A DNA stretch of 35,075 nucleotides from CAYURR01 sp964446745 (GCA_964446745.1 CAYURR010000008.1:1-35075); one strand, 5' to 3'; shown: positions 1-8,854, counted from the stretch's first letter. Made by a program: numbers and translations. The notes: generated by a model from the letters alone, not told the origin.

Positions 1-373
1 CATTTCTTCAAGTGACATAACGGGATTTCCGAGCGGTGGTCTTGGAGGTACAATAAAATACAATTTGCGTGATGGCGTAGTTAAACAATACTATACTGAT
101 AATGCGATAATCACGGACGGTATAAATACTGAGAATATTCCGAGTGAGATGCGCCTTTCAATAACCATAACGCTCGAATACCCTATAGTAGTCGGCGGTA
201 AGACCTTAAATGCGTATGCAACTTATGCATGTAATGATGTGACAGCAAAGCTTGATGACAAAAAATTAACTGAAGCTACTGACACGGAGCTCAATGCTGA
301 TGTGGACTATTCAATCGGGGAATGGAGGTTGGTGGGATATGAGCGTATCGAGGATCTCACAAGTACTACGTAA
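1..373 (+). CDS. 3' end of a probable surface or minor-pilin protein (5' partial)
   Basis: The reading frame is open from the left edge of the window (frame beginning at base 2) to a TAA at 371-373, so the start lies outside. About 123 residues are visible. They contain no membrane segment and look like a secreted beta-rich domain with many Thr, Ile and Val residues. A TTG at 65 could in principle start translation, but the frame is open before it and no good ribosome-binding site precedes it. The next gene, a pseudopilin, begins inside this one (35-base overlap), so they are probably co-transcribed and translationally coupled. By position this is likely the C-terminal part of another pilin-like or minor-pilin protein. 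The family itself is not recognised, and the pilin assignment rests on context only. Confidence 0.6.
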   Translation, partial: ISSSDITGFPSGGLGGTIKYNLRDGVVKQYYTDNAIITDGINTENIPSEMRLSITITLEYPIVVGGKTLNAYATYACNDVTAKLDDKKLTEATDTELNADVDYSIGEWRLVGYERIEDLTSTT

Positions 374-710
374 CAACCATGGTGAGGCTTTGATCGAGAG
401 TGTGCTTAGCATACTTATATTCGGCATTATGATGCTTGGTATAACCATCATGACTAACACGTCGTTGAACATTATCAACCATACCCAGGAAAACGAAGCA
501 GCCCTTCAGCAAACAAAGAACGCTGCGAGCAGTAGCACAGCAGCGTATACCAATAGCGGAACAATAAGCCTTTCAATAACCGAAGGTAGTGCCCCTTCAA
601 TTGTTTCCGTGTATATAAAGACAGGTCAAAGTGTCTTGGTCTATAGCACGAATAATGTCATAGGCTTTATATTGCCTACCCCTAGTCCCAGTCCGGACCC
701 GGGAACCTGA
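339..710 (+). CDS. Pseudopilin / minor pilin with a type IV prepilin leader
   Basis: The start ATG at 339 is chosen because GGAGG at 324-328 lies 10 bases upstream; the frame extends further 5' but that part overlaps the previous gene. The N-terminus is a prepilin signal: a short basic leader, Gly15, then EALIE with Glu20 in the conserved +5 position, followed by a hydrophobic helix to about residue 38. The mature domain is small (about 85 residues), Ser/Thr-rich, and ends in a Pro-Ser-Pro tail (PTPSPSPDPGT). The protein should be cut by the prepilin peptidase encoded at 7993-8745 and join a pilus as a minor subunit. An oddity is Glu at +1 after the cleavage site, where Phe or Met is usual. 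The spacing to the next pseudopilin is 15 bases. Confidence 0.75.
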   Translation: MSVSRISQVLRNNHGEALIESVLSILIFGIMMLGITIMTNTSLNIINHTQENEAALQQTKNAASSSTAAYTNSGTISLSITEGSAPSIVSVYIKTGQSVLVYSTNNVIGFILPTPSPSPDPGT

Positions 711-725
711 TAGGAGGGGCAAATA

Positions 726-1250
726 ATGATGGCCAAGCTCAAAAACAAAGATGGTATGACACTCGTTGAATTAGTAATCGGCATGATTGTTTTTGCGATC
801 ATCACATTGGCTGTTGTAACGGTGATGATGCCGTTGTTACGGGTATATGCAGAGTCAAATGATCTTGCAGAGATAAACGCACTGGTCGACTCAGTTGGTT
901 CGCAGATTGTAAAGGATATGAGCGGGATGGATGGTCCATTGACTCCTGTCGCTCCATCAGATACATTGGTGTCTCCGGGAACAGACAATGTAAGCTTTGA
1001 TACGCACATATTCAGTATTTCATATGGAACAAACTCTACAACCAGAGTATTTGAGCGAAACGGCGCTCCAATGTTTGACGAGATTTATTATAAACAAAAA
1101 AACATAGGCGTGATGTTTTCCCAAAAACCTACGACTGAAGTTGGTACCGCTACTGTATATGATGTCACAATAACTATTACCAGACGTGGGGAAGCCAATC
1201 CCATGACCACGCGCGTCTTTACGGTCAAACCACCGATATTGAATCAATAA
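726..1250 (+). CDS. Pseudopilin (PilW/GspJ-like minor pilin)
   Basis: A strong AGGAGG at 712-717 lies 8 bases before the ATG at 726 (a second in-frame ATG follows at once). The N-terminus carries a class III prepilin signal: MMAKLKNKDG, then MTLVELVIGM with Gly10 before the scissile bond and Glu15 at +5, then a hydrophobic helix to about residue 37. The C-terminal part (about 130 residues) is a beta-rich periplasm-type domain. Length and layout fit the larger minor pilins (PilW or GspJ class), but the exact subtype cannot be fixed by eye. It ends the plus-strand pilin cluster and is followed directly by a terminator. Confidence 0.78.
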   Translation: MMAKLKNKDGMTLVELVIGMIVFAIITLAVVTVMMPLLRVYAESNDLAEINALVDSVGSQIVKDMSGMDGPLTPVAPSDTLVSPGTDNVSFDTHIFSISYGTNSTTRVFERNGAPMFDEIYYKQKNIGVMFSQKPTTEVGTATVYDVTITITRRGEANPMTTRVFTVKPPILNQ

Positions 1251-1270
1251 AAGCGTATTTAAAAAGTTAC

Positions 1271-1308
1271 AAAGAGCCCAATGTTAAGGCACATTGAGCT
1301 CTTTTTTG
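1271..1308. terminator. Bidirectional rho-independent terminator
   Basis: Arms AAAGAGC (1271-1277) and GCTCTTT (1298-1304), plus CAATGT (1279-1284) and ACATTG (1291-1296), form a long stem with one mismatch and a six-base loop, followed by a run of T on the plus strand (1302-1308). On the minus strand the stem is followed by a weaker T-rich stretch. It lies between two genes that end facing each other, so it probably serves both. Confidence 0.85.
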
Positions 1309-1314
1309 TTTCAA

Positions 1315-3078
1315 TCAATATAAGCTAAAAACCAAAAACGAATTGTTCTCATACTGAAATATCTCTTTACCCTCGTATAATATTTGTTCTATCCTTACAT
1401 TGTTATTTGCCTTTATGTAACCAATAATTTTATTTGAATCTGCAGAATTTGAGAAAATCAATAAGTTATTTCCATTCGATGGCAATTCCGCGATTGCTTC
1501 CGATACCCTATCTAAATTTGATACTCTTGATGGAAATATTGCTTTAGCATTCATAAATGCATAAGGCATACAATGTAGCCAATAATCATGTGGATAATTA
1601 ATATATATGCAGTTTGCATTAGATGATAAATCTAGAAATGCTTGCCTTTCTACAGTATTTGAAAAAAGGTACCCTCGATGAGAATTTTTGTGGCTAAAGA
1701 CGCAGCACAAAGCTATTATTATGTAGCAGACAATTCTTCGGAAAAAGATATTTCTAAATATGCTCATTATTTTATCAGATATGTGTACAAACACAATGCA
1801 TACAACTGGATAAACACAAAAAGTATACCTGTCAGATAAAATACCCATACTAGGTGCAATAAGACTAACTATTAATATATATAAATAAATTGACAGTATA
1901 ACTATTATTTGAAACCCGTTTCTGTTTAATTTAATTGAGATAGTCTCACTATCTAAGTTGAAGACACTCAATAATACTGATGTCTTTTTTTTTATTGAAG
2001 CTGCTGCTGTTTTAATGTCTAAACGCCTTACTGTGTATAATAAGATCAAGAACAAAACCGTTGATAACACGAATAAACCATAAAGGCTAGAAATTAAAGC
2101 TGATGATAAAGCTAATATTAATATTGAAATGATATCTGCAAGAATCGATTGTAATCCAAGTATTTCTTGTAATATAGCTTTGTAATGCACAGTTGGCTTA
2201 GCAAATCCTATGTTTAAGCTTAAGTTTAAGATTTGTGACGTAAACTCATTTCCTCTTGTAGAATGAAGCAAATGGTCAATGGCTGGAGGAAATAGTGCTA
2301 CAATGGAACCAATCGTCATTAGCGAAGCTATAGAGTAGCTCAATAGTAATTTAATTTTAGACATAAGCAATAGATATAGACATACAAGGCACGCTAATAT
2401 AAATTCAAAAACAATAAAGTAATAATGTGTTAAGCCACCTAAAAAAAGTGTGATGCAAATAAAAATAATAATCTGTAAGTCAATCTTTTTATCAGATCGT
2501 AGCAATCGTGCATGATAATATAACGATAAAACTACAAATAGGGTTAATAACATGTACATACGAATAAATATGACAGTATTTAATGCAGCCATGGAACATC
2601 CCCACAGAATATTAACTAACAATGATTGTCTTTTATTATTAAGAACCATGACTGATAAAGCATACAGTATAATTTGGCACAGAACAAATATAACCATATT
2701 AATCCCTATGCCAAACCATTTGCTAAATTGGTTAGGAAAAAATGAACTCACCGTATGCAAAATAAAATAATATAAAGGGGGATGAACATCTTGGGATTGA
2801 TTATAATAAACTTTGCTATATGCAAATTGTTCACCTGGCTGAACGGTAATATATTCAAAGAAACGTCTCCCACTCATCCAATGATTATATTGCATGTCGT
2901 TATTATCATCTAAATATCCCTTTGTATAAAAAAAGGGCTCATCAAAACTATTTGAGAGAGCATATGACCACATTTCATCAATATGAAAACCATTTTTTTC
3001 AATTGAATAAAGTGTAAATATAAATAGTTGAGATACAATAATAACAAACAGTAAAACAGTTGCTTTTTTTGTTGACAT
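1315..3078 (-). CDS. GT-C-type membrane glycosyltransferase
   Basis: This is a predicted polytopic membrane protein of 587 residues. It has an N-terminal membrane helix (residues 7-25), then an extracytoplasmic loop with the acidic HIDEMWSYA motif (Asp34-Glu35) and, further on, a VHPPLYYFIL motif. Both are typical of GT-C enzymes that take sugars from polyprenyl-phosphate donors (the RgtA/ArnT/GT39-like superfamily). About ten further hydrophobic segments follow, and the last 120 or so residues are a soluble domain. ATG 3078 is preferred because GGGTGAT lies just upstream; ATG 3114 would overlap the preceding methyltransferase. The acceptor is unknown. It is the last gene of the AT-rich glycan block and probably uses the lipid-linked sugar made by the GtrB-like enzyme at 3784-4770. 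Confidence 0.78.
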   Translation of the reverse strand: MSTKKATVLLFVIIVSQLFIFTLYSIEKNGFHIDEMWSYALSNSFDEPFFYTKGYLDDNNDMQYNHWMSGRRFFEYITVQPGEQFAYSKVYYNQSQDVHPPLYYFILHTVSSFFPNQFSKWFGIGINMVIFVLCQIILYALSVMVLNNKRQSLLVNILWGCSMAALNTVIFIRMYMLLTLFVVLSLYYHARLLRSDKKIDLQIIIFICITLFLGGLTHYYFIVFEFILACLVCLYLLLMSKIKLLLSYSIASLMTIGSIVALFPPAIDHLLHSTRGNEFTSQILNLSLNIGFAKPTVHYKAILQEILGLQSILADIISILILALSSALISSLYGLFVLSTVLFLILLYTVRRLDIKTAAASIKKKTSVLLSVFNLDSETISIKLNRNGFQIIVILSIYLYILIVSLIAPSMGILSDRYTFCVYPVVCIVFVHISDKIMSIFRNIFFRRIVCYIIIALCCVFSHKNSHRGYLFSNTVERQAFLDLSSNANCIYINYPHDYWLHCMPYAFMNAKAIFPSRVSNLDRVSEAIAELPSNGNNLLIFSNSADSNKIIGYIKANNNVRIEQILYEGKEIFQYENNSFLVFSLY

Positions 3079-3095
3079 TGTTATCACCCATTTTT

Positions 3096-3797
3096 TTATT
3101 GTTCTGCTACACATAGAAGCGATAAACCTTTAATTCTAATGCCAATCCTTGCTAAAAATAAGCATATGCTGTAATCACATGATAGTATGAAAACAGTAAT
3201 TCTTGTAACAATATTTTTTTCAGAATAATTCCATTGTCCTAATTCTTGGGGTACATTTTTGCTTAGCAATCTAATGATAACTAAAATAAAGAAAAAAAAT
3301 GAACATAGAGTAACCTTATACCCAGTTTTCATTAATAAGGTTTTCAATTGTTCATATTCATATCGTCTTATATGCCTTAGTTTAATATCATGCACAGAGA
3401 ATAGTTTTTGTAGAGCAGGAACTGTTATTAGTAGTTTACCCTTGGGCTTCAACCTGTTTTTAATTGATGAAAGAAACTCAACATCATGTTCTATATGCTC
3501 TAAAACATCCATTAGAAGTATAGCATCAAATAATTGGTCAGGTGCATTTTCTATGGAATCAACAAAATATACATTATCAATTCTATAATCATTAGATAAT
3601 CCTGTATCAACTCCACAAATCGTTTTAATATTTTGATTGGTGCGTGATAAATACAAATCAAAAAAACCATCACCGCAACCAACATCTAATATATCACCGA
3701 TAATACTATATTCGTTTAATACCTTTAAAATACAATGTGCGCGAGCAAGTTCCCATGGATGACGGTTTTTATTATATGTAATCTCAGACAAGTCCAT
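3096..3797 (-). CDS. Class I SAM-dependent methyltransferase
   Basis: The SAM-binding motif I is clear (ILDVGCGDGF, residues 36-45), followed by an acidic residue ending strand 2 (GVDTG) and the motif LLMDVLEHIEHD typical of the methyltransferase 11/23 group. The C-terminal 70 residues are hydrophobic, with one or two probable membrane-associated helices, as seen in some methyltransferases that act on lipid-linked or envelope glycans. ATG 3797 is chosen because GGTGA sits six bases upstream; earlier in-frame candidates are an ATG at 3809 and a TTG at 3818. It overlaps the 3' end of the upstream glycosyltransferase gene by 14 bases, so the two are co-transcribed. The likely substrate is a sugar or polyprenol intermediate of the same pathway (inference). 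Confidence 0.8.
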   Translation of the reverse strand: MDLSEITYNKNRHPWELARAHCILKVLNEYSIIGDILDVGCGDGFFDLYLSRTNQNIKTICGVDTGLSNDYRIDNVYFVDSIENAPDQLFDAILLMDVLEHIEHDVEFLSSIKNRLKPKGKLLITVPALQKLFSVHDIKLRHIRRYEYEQLKTLLMKTGYKVTLCSFFFFILVIIRLLSKNVPQELGQWNYSEKNIVTRITVFILSCDYSICLFLARIGIRIKGLSLLCVAEQ

Positions 3798-4770
3798 TTT
3801 GTTCACCATTTCTATCAATCATTTCACTTGGGAGCTTTTGTTCTTTGACTATGTATAGTGGTCTGTGTTTTGTTTCTGTATATATTTTTGATATATATGT
3901 TCCCAGTATGCCTGTGCAGAAGCATTGCATTCCACCCATAAATATTATTATACATACAATAGACGCCCACCCGTCTACGGGATCTCCCCAGATTAATCTT
4001 CGGACAACTATTAAAAGAATTAACAGCATAGAAAATATACAGAAGATAAGACCTGCTGTTGAAACTAATGTTAAAGGCGTAGATGAAAATGCAATCATTC
4101 CGTCAATAGCATAAAAAAAGAGTTTGATAAATGACCATTTCGTATGTCCATATTTACGTGTAACGTTTGTGTATTCAATCAAGCGTGTTTTATAGCCGAC
4201 CCAGGCAAAAAGTCCTTTAGAAAACCTATTTTTCTCACCTATGGAGATTAGACTGTTGACCATTTGCCTTGTCATAATTCTAAAATCTCTTTCACCATCT
4301 GCTAAATTTAGTTTTGTTATTTTTCTCATAGCTTTATAAAATATATTTGCAAAGAAGGAACGTATAAGGGGTTCACCTATTCTTGAGATTCTTCTCATAG
4401 CTACGCAATCAATTTTATTATTCTTTATTTGATTATACATATTTTCAAGCATTTCAGGAGGATCCTGTAAATCAGCATCCATAAGAGTAACATAATCTCC
4501 GCGGCTTGTTTTCAACCCTGCATATATAGCCGCTTCTTTACCAAAATTTCTTGAAAATGATTGATATCCGAATCTATTATCTTGAGCACAAATATTCTCA
4601 ATTATTTGTAGCGTGTTATCGATAGAGCCATCATCAATAAATATGACTTCAAATAAAACACCATATTTTAGGAACATTGAGTTTATTAACTTTATTATTG
4701 AATCATATAACGATAAAATAGTTTCCTGCTCGTTATAACAAGGAATAACAATCGATATAATATCGTTCAT
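3784..4770 (-). CDS. Polyprenyl-phosphate glycosyltransferase, GT2 family (GtrB/DPM1-like)
   Basis: The N-terminal GT-A domain begins SIVIPCYNE and has IDDGS at residues 45-49 and the metal-binding MDADLQDPP motif (residues 97-105). Two C-terminal membrane helices (about 232-255 and 270-295) give the usual GtrB/ArnC/YkoT layout of about 330 residues. Such enzymes load a sugar from a nucleotide onto undecaprenyl phosphate at the inner face of the membrane, and the product is used outside by GT-C transferases. The two flanking genes encode GT-C proteins, which fits this division of labour. The start ATG 4770 forms an ATGA overlap with the upstream gene's stop codon; an alternative ATG at 4809 lies inside that gene. 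The sugar transferred cannot be told from sequence. Confidence 0.88.
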   Translation of the reverse strand: MNDIISIVIPCYNEQETILSLYDSIIKLINSMFLKYGVLFEVIFIDDGSIDNTLQIIENICAQDNRFGYQSFSRNFGKEAAIYAGLKTSRGDYVTLMDADLQDPPEMLENMYNQIKNNKIDCVAMRRISRIGEPLIRSFFANIFYKAMRKITKLNLADGERDFRIMTRQMVNSLISIGEKNRFSKGLFAWVGYKTRLIEYTNVTRKYGHTKWSFIKLFFYAIDGMIAFSSTPLTLVSTAGLIFCIFSMLLILLIVVRRLIWGDPVDGWASIVCIIIFMGGMQCFCTGILGTYISKIYTETKHRPLYIVKEQKLPSEMIDRNGEQNGLV

Positions 4771-6395
4771 TTTATTTTCAGGCTTTCTACCATGTCGGAC
4801 CTTATCCATATATCATAATATCCTTCATAAAGCTTGTCTTTAAATATACGTGTTCTATGGATCTTCTTAACAAGTACATATTCCGGAATATCTGTATATC
4901 CAGCAACATATAACATAGATGGAGCTCCCCCAATAAACACATCGGGGATTCCTTTCTCCCGCCAAAGTTTAAAATCATCTTGGCTGTTACTCAATCTATG
5001 AATCATATACGCTAAATTGTCATCACCATTATTTAAGTTCATTATAATGTTTTGTATAAAATACGGGGAGATGTCGATGACATCCACTCCATTCGTAAAC
5101 TGAACTTCATTCGTACTTCCTTTTAACTTTGGATGTCTCCACGGACCCATTATGTTTAAACGTTCTAATTTATTCACCTTAATGAACTCTGATACCTCTT
5201 TACCATATCCATAATTAAATTCCATTTCATTTTTAATTGCTACTACATTCCAATAGACCGAAACAATAATACAAAAACAAAGCAATGTAATTCCAATTTT
5301 ATTTAAAAACTTTATCTCATTAGTTGATTTAGCGATCTTTTGTATTCTGTAAGGGAGCTCGAATACGCATTTATTTGATAGTGCAATCCAAGCACAGAAT
5401 ACAATGAATAGTAAAACAATACCCTGATGATGGGTAGTAAAATATGTATATGAAAAAAATAAGCACATGGTAGTATATGGGACAAGAAAGTATTTAAGCA
5501 TCTTATACCCTCTTAAAAAAATAATGTATGCCCCCATAAAGACAAAGCTTATAAAAAAGCCGGTCGCTAATTCAAGTATCCCCAAATTAGAGAATAGATC
5601 TAACCCTCCATATCCATATATAACATCGGCAGCCGAAACATTTATTGGCATAATAATTAATAATGTAAAAAACGATTTAATATAATTGTTGTTTTGATCT
5701 ACATTTGATGCATATGTATCATTATTAGGCATTATCATTAACACACACCATAAAGCAAATCCAAACAAAGCAATAAGAGCATGAATTCTTTGGTCTATCA
5801 ATATGCTTTTGATAAAATCCCATACATTTCTTCTATTCCATATCTCAAAAACCCATACCAACGAAAATCCAAAAGCAAAGACAATTCCGAACGCACCAGT
5901 GGAACAAAGAAATATTAAAGCCATGACAAAACGAAACGGCTTTTCATCTCTGTCTCTAAATGTGAAAGCCGTAATTGAGAATGCAAGCATCATGAGGCTA
6001 TACACACGTGATATTACTCCATACTGATAAAAATAAAAAAAGGTAAACGGAAGTAAAAGCCTTACCAGCCTGTGAAACGGAGACTTAAAAATAATAAAAT
6101 ATATAGCTGCCGTACACAAAAGTATATTGACTGAGCTAATTGCAATTTCATATGGTATGGGAGATTTAGCAAACGGCGTAAGTATAAGCCACCAAAACGG
6201 TGTATGTCCTTCATAATGCGGTAACACAAAAAACATCTCATATAGCGAAGCACTTTTGGCTATCATGTAGCTTTGTGCTTCATCATACCAAGGTTCATGA
6301 AACGATGCGACAATACCTACTAATAGTGGATAAAGAATAAACACAATTCTCTCAGGCCATCTACCGCCTACTCTATTAAGGTTTAATCCCTTCAT
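4767..6395 (-). CDS. GT-C-type membrane glycosyltransferase (second copy type)
   Basis: The 542-residue protein has an N-terminal membrane helix followed by the acidic motif HEPWYDEAQSY and, after about 20 residues, HYEGHTPFWWLIL. These are the first-loop signatures of GT-C enzymes using polyprenyl-phosphate sugars. Roughly ten membrane segments follow, with a soluble C-terminal domain from about residue 400. It is only distantly similar to the GT-C gene at 1315-3078, so the two probably add different residues or act on different acceptors. The ATG at 6395 is preceded by GGAGA at a normal distance and overlaps the 3' end of the oxidoreductase gene by 20 bases; its TGA overlaps the next ATG. 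The operon is therefore translationally coupled throughout. Confidence 0.78.
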   Translation of the reverse strand: MKGLNLNRVGGRWPERIVFILYPLLVGIVASFHEPWYDEAQSYMIAKSASLYEMFFVLPHYEGHTPFWWLILTPFAKSPIPYEIAISSVNILLCTAAIYFIIFKSPFHRLVRLLLPFTFFYFYQYGVISRVYSLMMLAFSITAFTFRDRDEKPFRFVMALIFLCSTGAFGIVFAFGFSLVWVFEIWNRRNVWDFIKSILIDQRIHALIALFGFALWCVLMIMPNNDTYASNVDQNNNYIKSFFTLLIIMPINVSAADVIYGYGGLDLFSNLGILELATGFFISFVFMGAYIIFLRGYKMLKYFLVPYTTMCLFFSYTYFTTHHQGIVLLFIVFCAWIALSNKCVFELPYRIQKIAKSTNEIKFLNKIGITLLCFCIIVSVYWNVVAIKNEMEFNYGYGKEVSEFIKVNKLERLNIMGPWRHPKLKGSTNEVQFTNGVDVIDISPYFIQNIIMNLNNGDDNLAYMIHRLSNSQDDFKLWREKGIPDVFIGGAPSMLYVAGYTDIPEYVLVKKIHRTRIFKDKLYEGYYDIWIRSDMVESLKIK

Positions 6396-7920
6396 GATAT
6401 CTTTTCTCCGTATTTACATTCCATATCGATGTTTTATCCCTACACCCGCTTAAAAATAATTCGACAGCGCTAAGTGCCGTTTCTATTGAATGATCCATAT
6501 TGTTATATCTATGCTGGCCATTTCGCCCTATACAATATAGATTGTTTACACCGTCCAAATAATTCCTTACAACATCGAAGTCTTTATATGCATTGAAATA
6601 TGCCGGATATGCCTTTTTCACTTTCACATGCACACTATCAATCACATCTTCTGCTTTTATTATACCGATTTTTACTAACTCAACAGTCGCAAAAGATATA
6701 AATACTTCCTGCGACATACTCCAAAGTTCGTCGCCCTCGTTGCAAAAGTACTCTAGGCCAAGCCATATTGTTTCGCTATCTGCAACCATATATGGAGACC
6801 AATTATTATATATCTGCAGCCTTCCGAGTTTTACATCACTGTCTTGTATATATATCCAGCAGTCCTTGAGTTTATCAATCACTAATTTTTTAACCGATAT
6901 CCCTACCGCTATGTAGTCTCTATATGGAAGATCATTAGCTATATTTCTAACGTTGTGTGGTGCATTTTCAATCGCATTAATTAAATCTTTTATTGGCATA
7001 GATGAAAATAATATTCCTGTAGGGTATTTAACTACTGTAGCTCCATTACTTGCTGATACAGCCCAGATGTTGCCATTATCATCTAGAGTTATACCTATGA
7101 CTGTTGATTCGAATATTATTTTTCCACCCATTTTTATTATATCTTCCGCCATCTTTTCATATAGCTGGCCGGGACCTCGCTTTGGATAATAAAATTCTTC
7201 GATCAAAGAAGTTTCAATATTCTTCGAATTAATAAAAGGTTTTAATAATATCGAAGATAGAATCTTTAGTATCGATAACCCCTTTACTCTCTGAGCGCCC
7301 CAATCAGGTGAAATCTGTGACGGATGCCTGCCCCATACTTTTTCTGTATAGTTTTCAAAAAACATTGAATAGAGCGGTTTGCCAAATCTGTTTATATAAA
7401 AATCCTCTAAGGAATTCTCTTTGCGTTTAAAGATACAAGCCGAAAGGTATCCAACTCCTGCCCATATGGTTCGAAAAAGACCTAAGTTAATAAATGTTTG
7501 CGGTTTTATACTAATTGGATAGTCAAAGAATTTCTTTAAAAAATATATGCGTGAGACACGTTTTCGCTTGAGCATTACATACTCATCATTCTCGGGATCA
7601 GGCCCACCGGGTGCAAGCTCAACCTCACGTTCCGACAATATATCGTCACATGCCGGCGTTCCCTGTAATGGCATCAGTGAGAGCCATAGCTTCATAACCT
7701 TTTCACTCTTCGTAAAGAATCGATGACCACCTAAATCCATTCGGTTTCCGTTATGATTATGGGTACGGGATATGCCTCCCACATATGGTGATGCTTCTAT
7801 TATTATTGGCTTTATATCTGAGTTTTTTAGTAACGAATATGCTACTGTCAAGCCGGCTGGGCCCGCACCGATAATAACGGCACTATATTGTGATTTAGCG
7901 TTTGTGTTATCTAAATTCAT
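6376..7920 (-). CDS. FAD-dependent oxidoreductase (amine-oxidase / UDP-galactopyranose mutase-like fold)
   Basis: The N-terminus has a Rossmann dinucleotide-binding motif (VIIGAGPAGL, Gly18-x-Gly20-x-x-Gly23), an acidic residue ending strand 2 (IIIEAS), then GGISRT and MDLGGHRFFTK. These place it in the FAD-linked superfamily that includes protoporphyrinogen oxidase and UDP-galactopyranose mutase. Members of this subgroup with the GGHRFFTK signature often lie in polysaccharide gene clusters. Its length (514 residues) is greater than true galactopyranose mutases (about 370-390), so a specific Glf assignment is not made. It is the first gene of the glycan block, and AAAGG lies nine bases before ATG 7920. 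A role in modifying a nucleotide or lipid-linked sugar is inferred from context. Confidence 0.75.
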   Translation of the reverse strand: MNLDNTNAKSQYSAVIIGAGPAGLTVAYSLLKNSDIKPIIIEASPYVGGISRTHNHNGNRMDLGGHRFFTKSEKVMKLWLSLMPLQGTPACDDILSEREVELAPGGPDPENDEYVMLKRKRVSRIYFLKKFFDYPISIKPQTFINLGLFRTIWAGVGYLSACIFKRKENSLEDFYINRFGKPLYSMFFENYTEKVWGRHPSQISPDWGAQRVKGLSILKILSSILLKPFINSKNIETSLIEEFYYPKRGPGQLYEKMAEDIIKMGGKIIFESTVIGITLDDNGNIWAVSASNGATVVKYPTGILFSSMPIKDLINAIENAPHNVRNIANDLPYRDYIAVGISVKKLVIDKLKDCWIYIQDSDVKLGRLQIYNNWSPYMVADSETIWLGLEYFCNEGDELWSMSQEVFISFATVELVKIGIIKAEDVIDSVHVKVKKAYPAYFNAYKDFDVVRNYLDGVNNLYCIGRNGQHRYNNMDHSIETALSAVELFLSGCRDKTSIWNVNTEKRYHEGIKP

Positions 7921-7950
7921 CAGAATATACCTTTCGTTTACTGTCAGACA

Positions 7951-7994
7951 TAATAAAAGTGACGCGAAGCCTTAATGTAAACGGACATGTCACT
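7951..7994 (-). terminator. Weak hairpin between pilD and the glycan block
   Basis: Six-base arms AGTGAC (7958-7963) and GTCACT (7989-7994) flank a long loop of about 25 bases and, read on the minus strand, are followed by TTTATTA. The hairpin starts at the pilD stop codon. The stem is short, so termination is probably partial and transcription from the T4P operon may continue into the glycan genes. Confidence 0.3.
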
Positions 7995-8745
7995 AAAAAA
8001 ATAAACCCAAATAAAATGAAATCAAATAATCACCAAATAAAAGACTCACTAATATTCCAAGGCACAGAAACGGTCCAAATGCCAACTTCGACTTTCTACC
8101 TGCCTTCTTAAGTAAAAGTAACGAAACTCCATATATTCCACCTGTAATGATACTTATAAAGAAAGCCAACACAGCTAACGGAGCACCTAAATACAAACCC
8201 GCTGCAGCCATTAGCTTGATATCGCCTCCACCAAATCCGTTTGTGAAATACGCGATAATAAACATAGGCAAAGATATGACTACAATCCCTAACAAGTGAT
8301 TGGGCAACCCGTCTCTATAAATAAACAATCGTATAATCGCAAGCGAAAGTATTACTATATGTAACCGATCCGGTATGTTAAATGTATCAATATCAATGAA
8401 TGTTACAACGATAAGCGTCGAGGCAAGTAAACAACCTAAAACAGCATCAGCACTCCAACCAAAGCAAATGTAGACTAATGAAAATAATACGGCTGTTATT
8501 AACTCCAATGTAGCATATCTTGGAGAAATCCTTTCTCTGCAATAACGGCATCGTCCGCGAAGAAACACAAATGAAAGGACCGGCACAAGATCAAGCACAT
8601 TTAACGTGTGCTTGCAGTGAGGACAATATGAACGCCCTTTAGCTACAGAGATATTTTGCGGTATCCTGTATATACAGACGTTTAAAAAACTACCAATAAT
8701 TAATCCGTAAACAAAAAATAAGACCATCGTTATGTATGTATACAT
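7993..8745 (-). CDS. pilD: Prepilin peptidase (leader peptidase / N-methyltransferase)
   Basis: This membrane-embedded aspartic protease cuts the leader of type IV prepilins and methylates the new N-terminus. Visible hallmarks are GLIIGSFLNVCIYRIP, two CxxC pairs (Cys41/44 and Cys66/69) that bind zinc in the cytoplasmic methyltransferase domain, the first catalytic Asp in FIDIDTFNIPDR (Asp118), and the second in GGGDIK (Asp175). Six to eight membrane helices are expected, and the length of about 250 residues is normal. The start is uncertain: ATG 8745 has no strong ribosome-binding site, ATG 8727 is possible, and TTG 8778 would give 11 extra residues. Substrates in this window include the pilin at 8855-9310 and the pseudopilins at 339 and 726. 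Confidence 0.95.
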   Translation of the reverse strand: MYTYITMVLFFVYGLIIGSFLNVCIYRIPQNISVAKGRSYCPHCKHTLNVLDLVPVLSFVFLRGRCRYCRERISPRYATLELITAVLFSLVYICFGWSADAVLGCLLASTLIVVTFIDIDTFNIPDRLHIVILSLAIIRLFIYRDGLPNHLLGIVVISLPMFIIAYFTNGFGGGDIKLMAAAGLYLGAPLAVLAFFISIITGGIYGVSLLLLKKAGRKSKLAFGPFLCLGILVSLLFGDYLISFYLGLFF

Positions 8746-8802
8746 ATTATTGAGATATATAATTAATATACCTTTCAAAAAAATAATTTACATAGTAAAA
8801 CA

Positions 8803-8838
8803 CGGTAATAGAGGCGCACTAAATTCGCCTCTATACCG
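8803..8838 (-). terminator. Strong intercistronic hairpin downstream of the major pilin gene
   Basis: TAGAGGCG (8809-8816) pairs with CGCCTCTA (8826-8833), and CGGTA (8803-8807) pairs with TACCG (8834-8838), giving a 13-base-pair stem with one bulged A and a nine-base loop. On the minus strand it is followed by TGTTTTAC, a poor T tract, with a longer T run about 20 bases further on. It could act as a partial terminator or as a 3' block to exonucleases, keeping pilin mRNA more abundant than the pilD mRNA behind it. Confidence 0.7.
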
Positions 8839-8854
8839 CATATAAAATTATACT

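Noticed and set aside
641..1009. Minus-strand open frame of 122 codons across two pseudopilin genes
   Set aside because: Both prepilin leaders and their ribosome-binding sites on the plus strand are clear, so this is a shadow.
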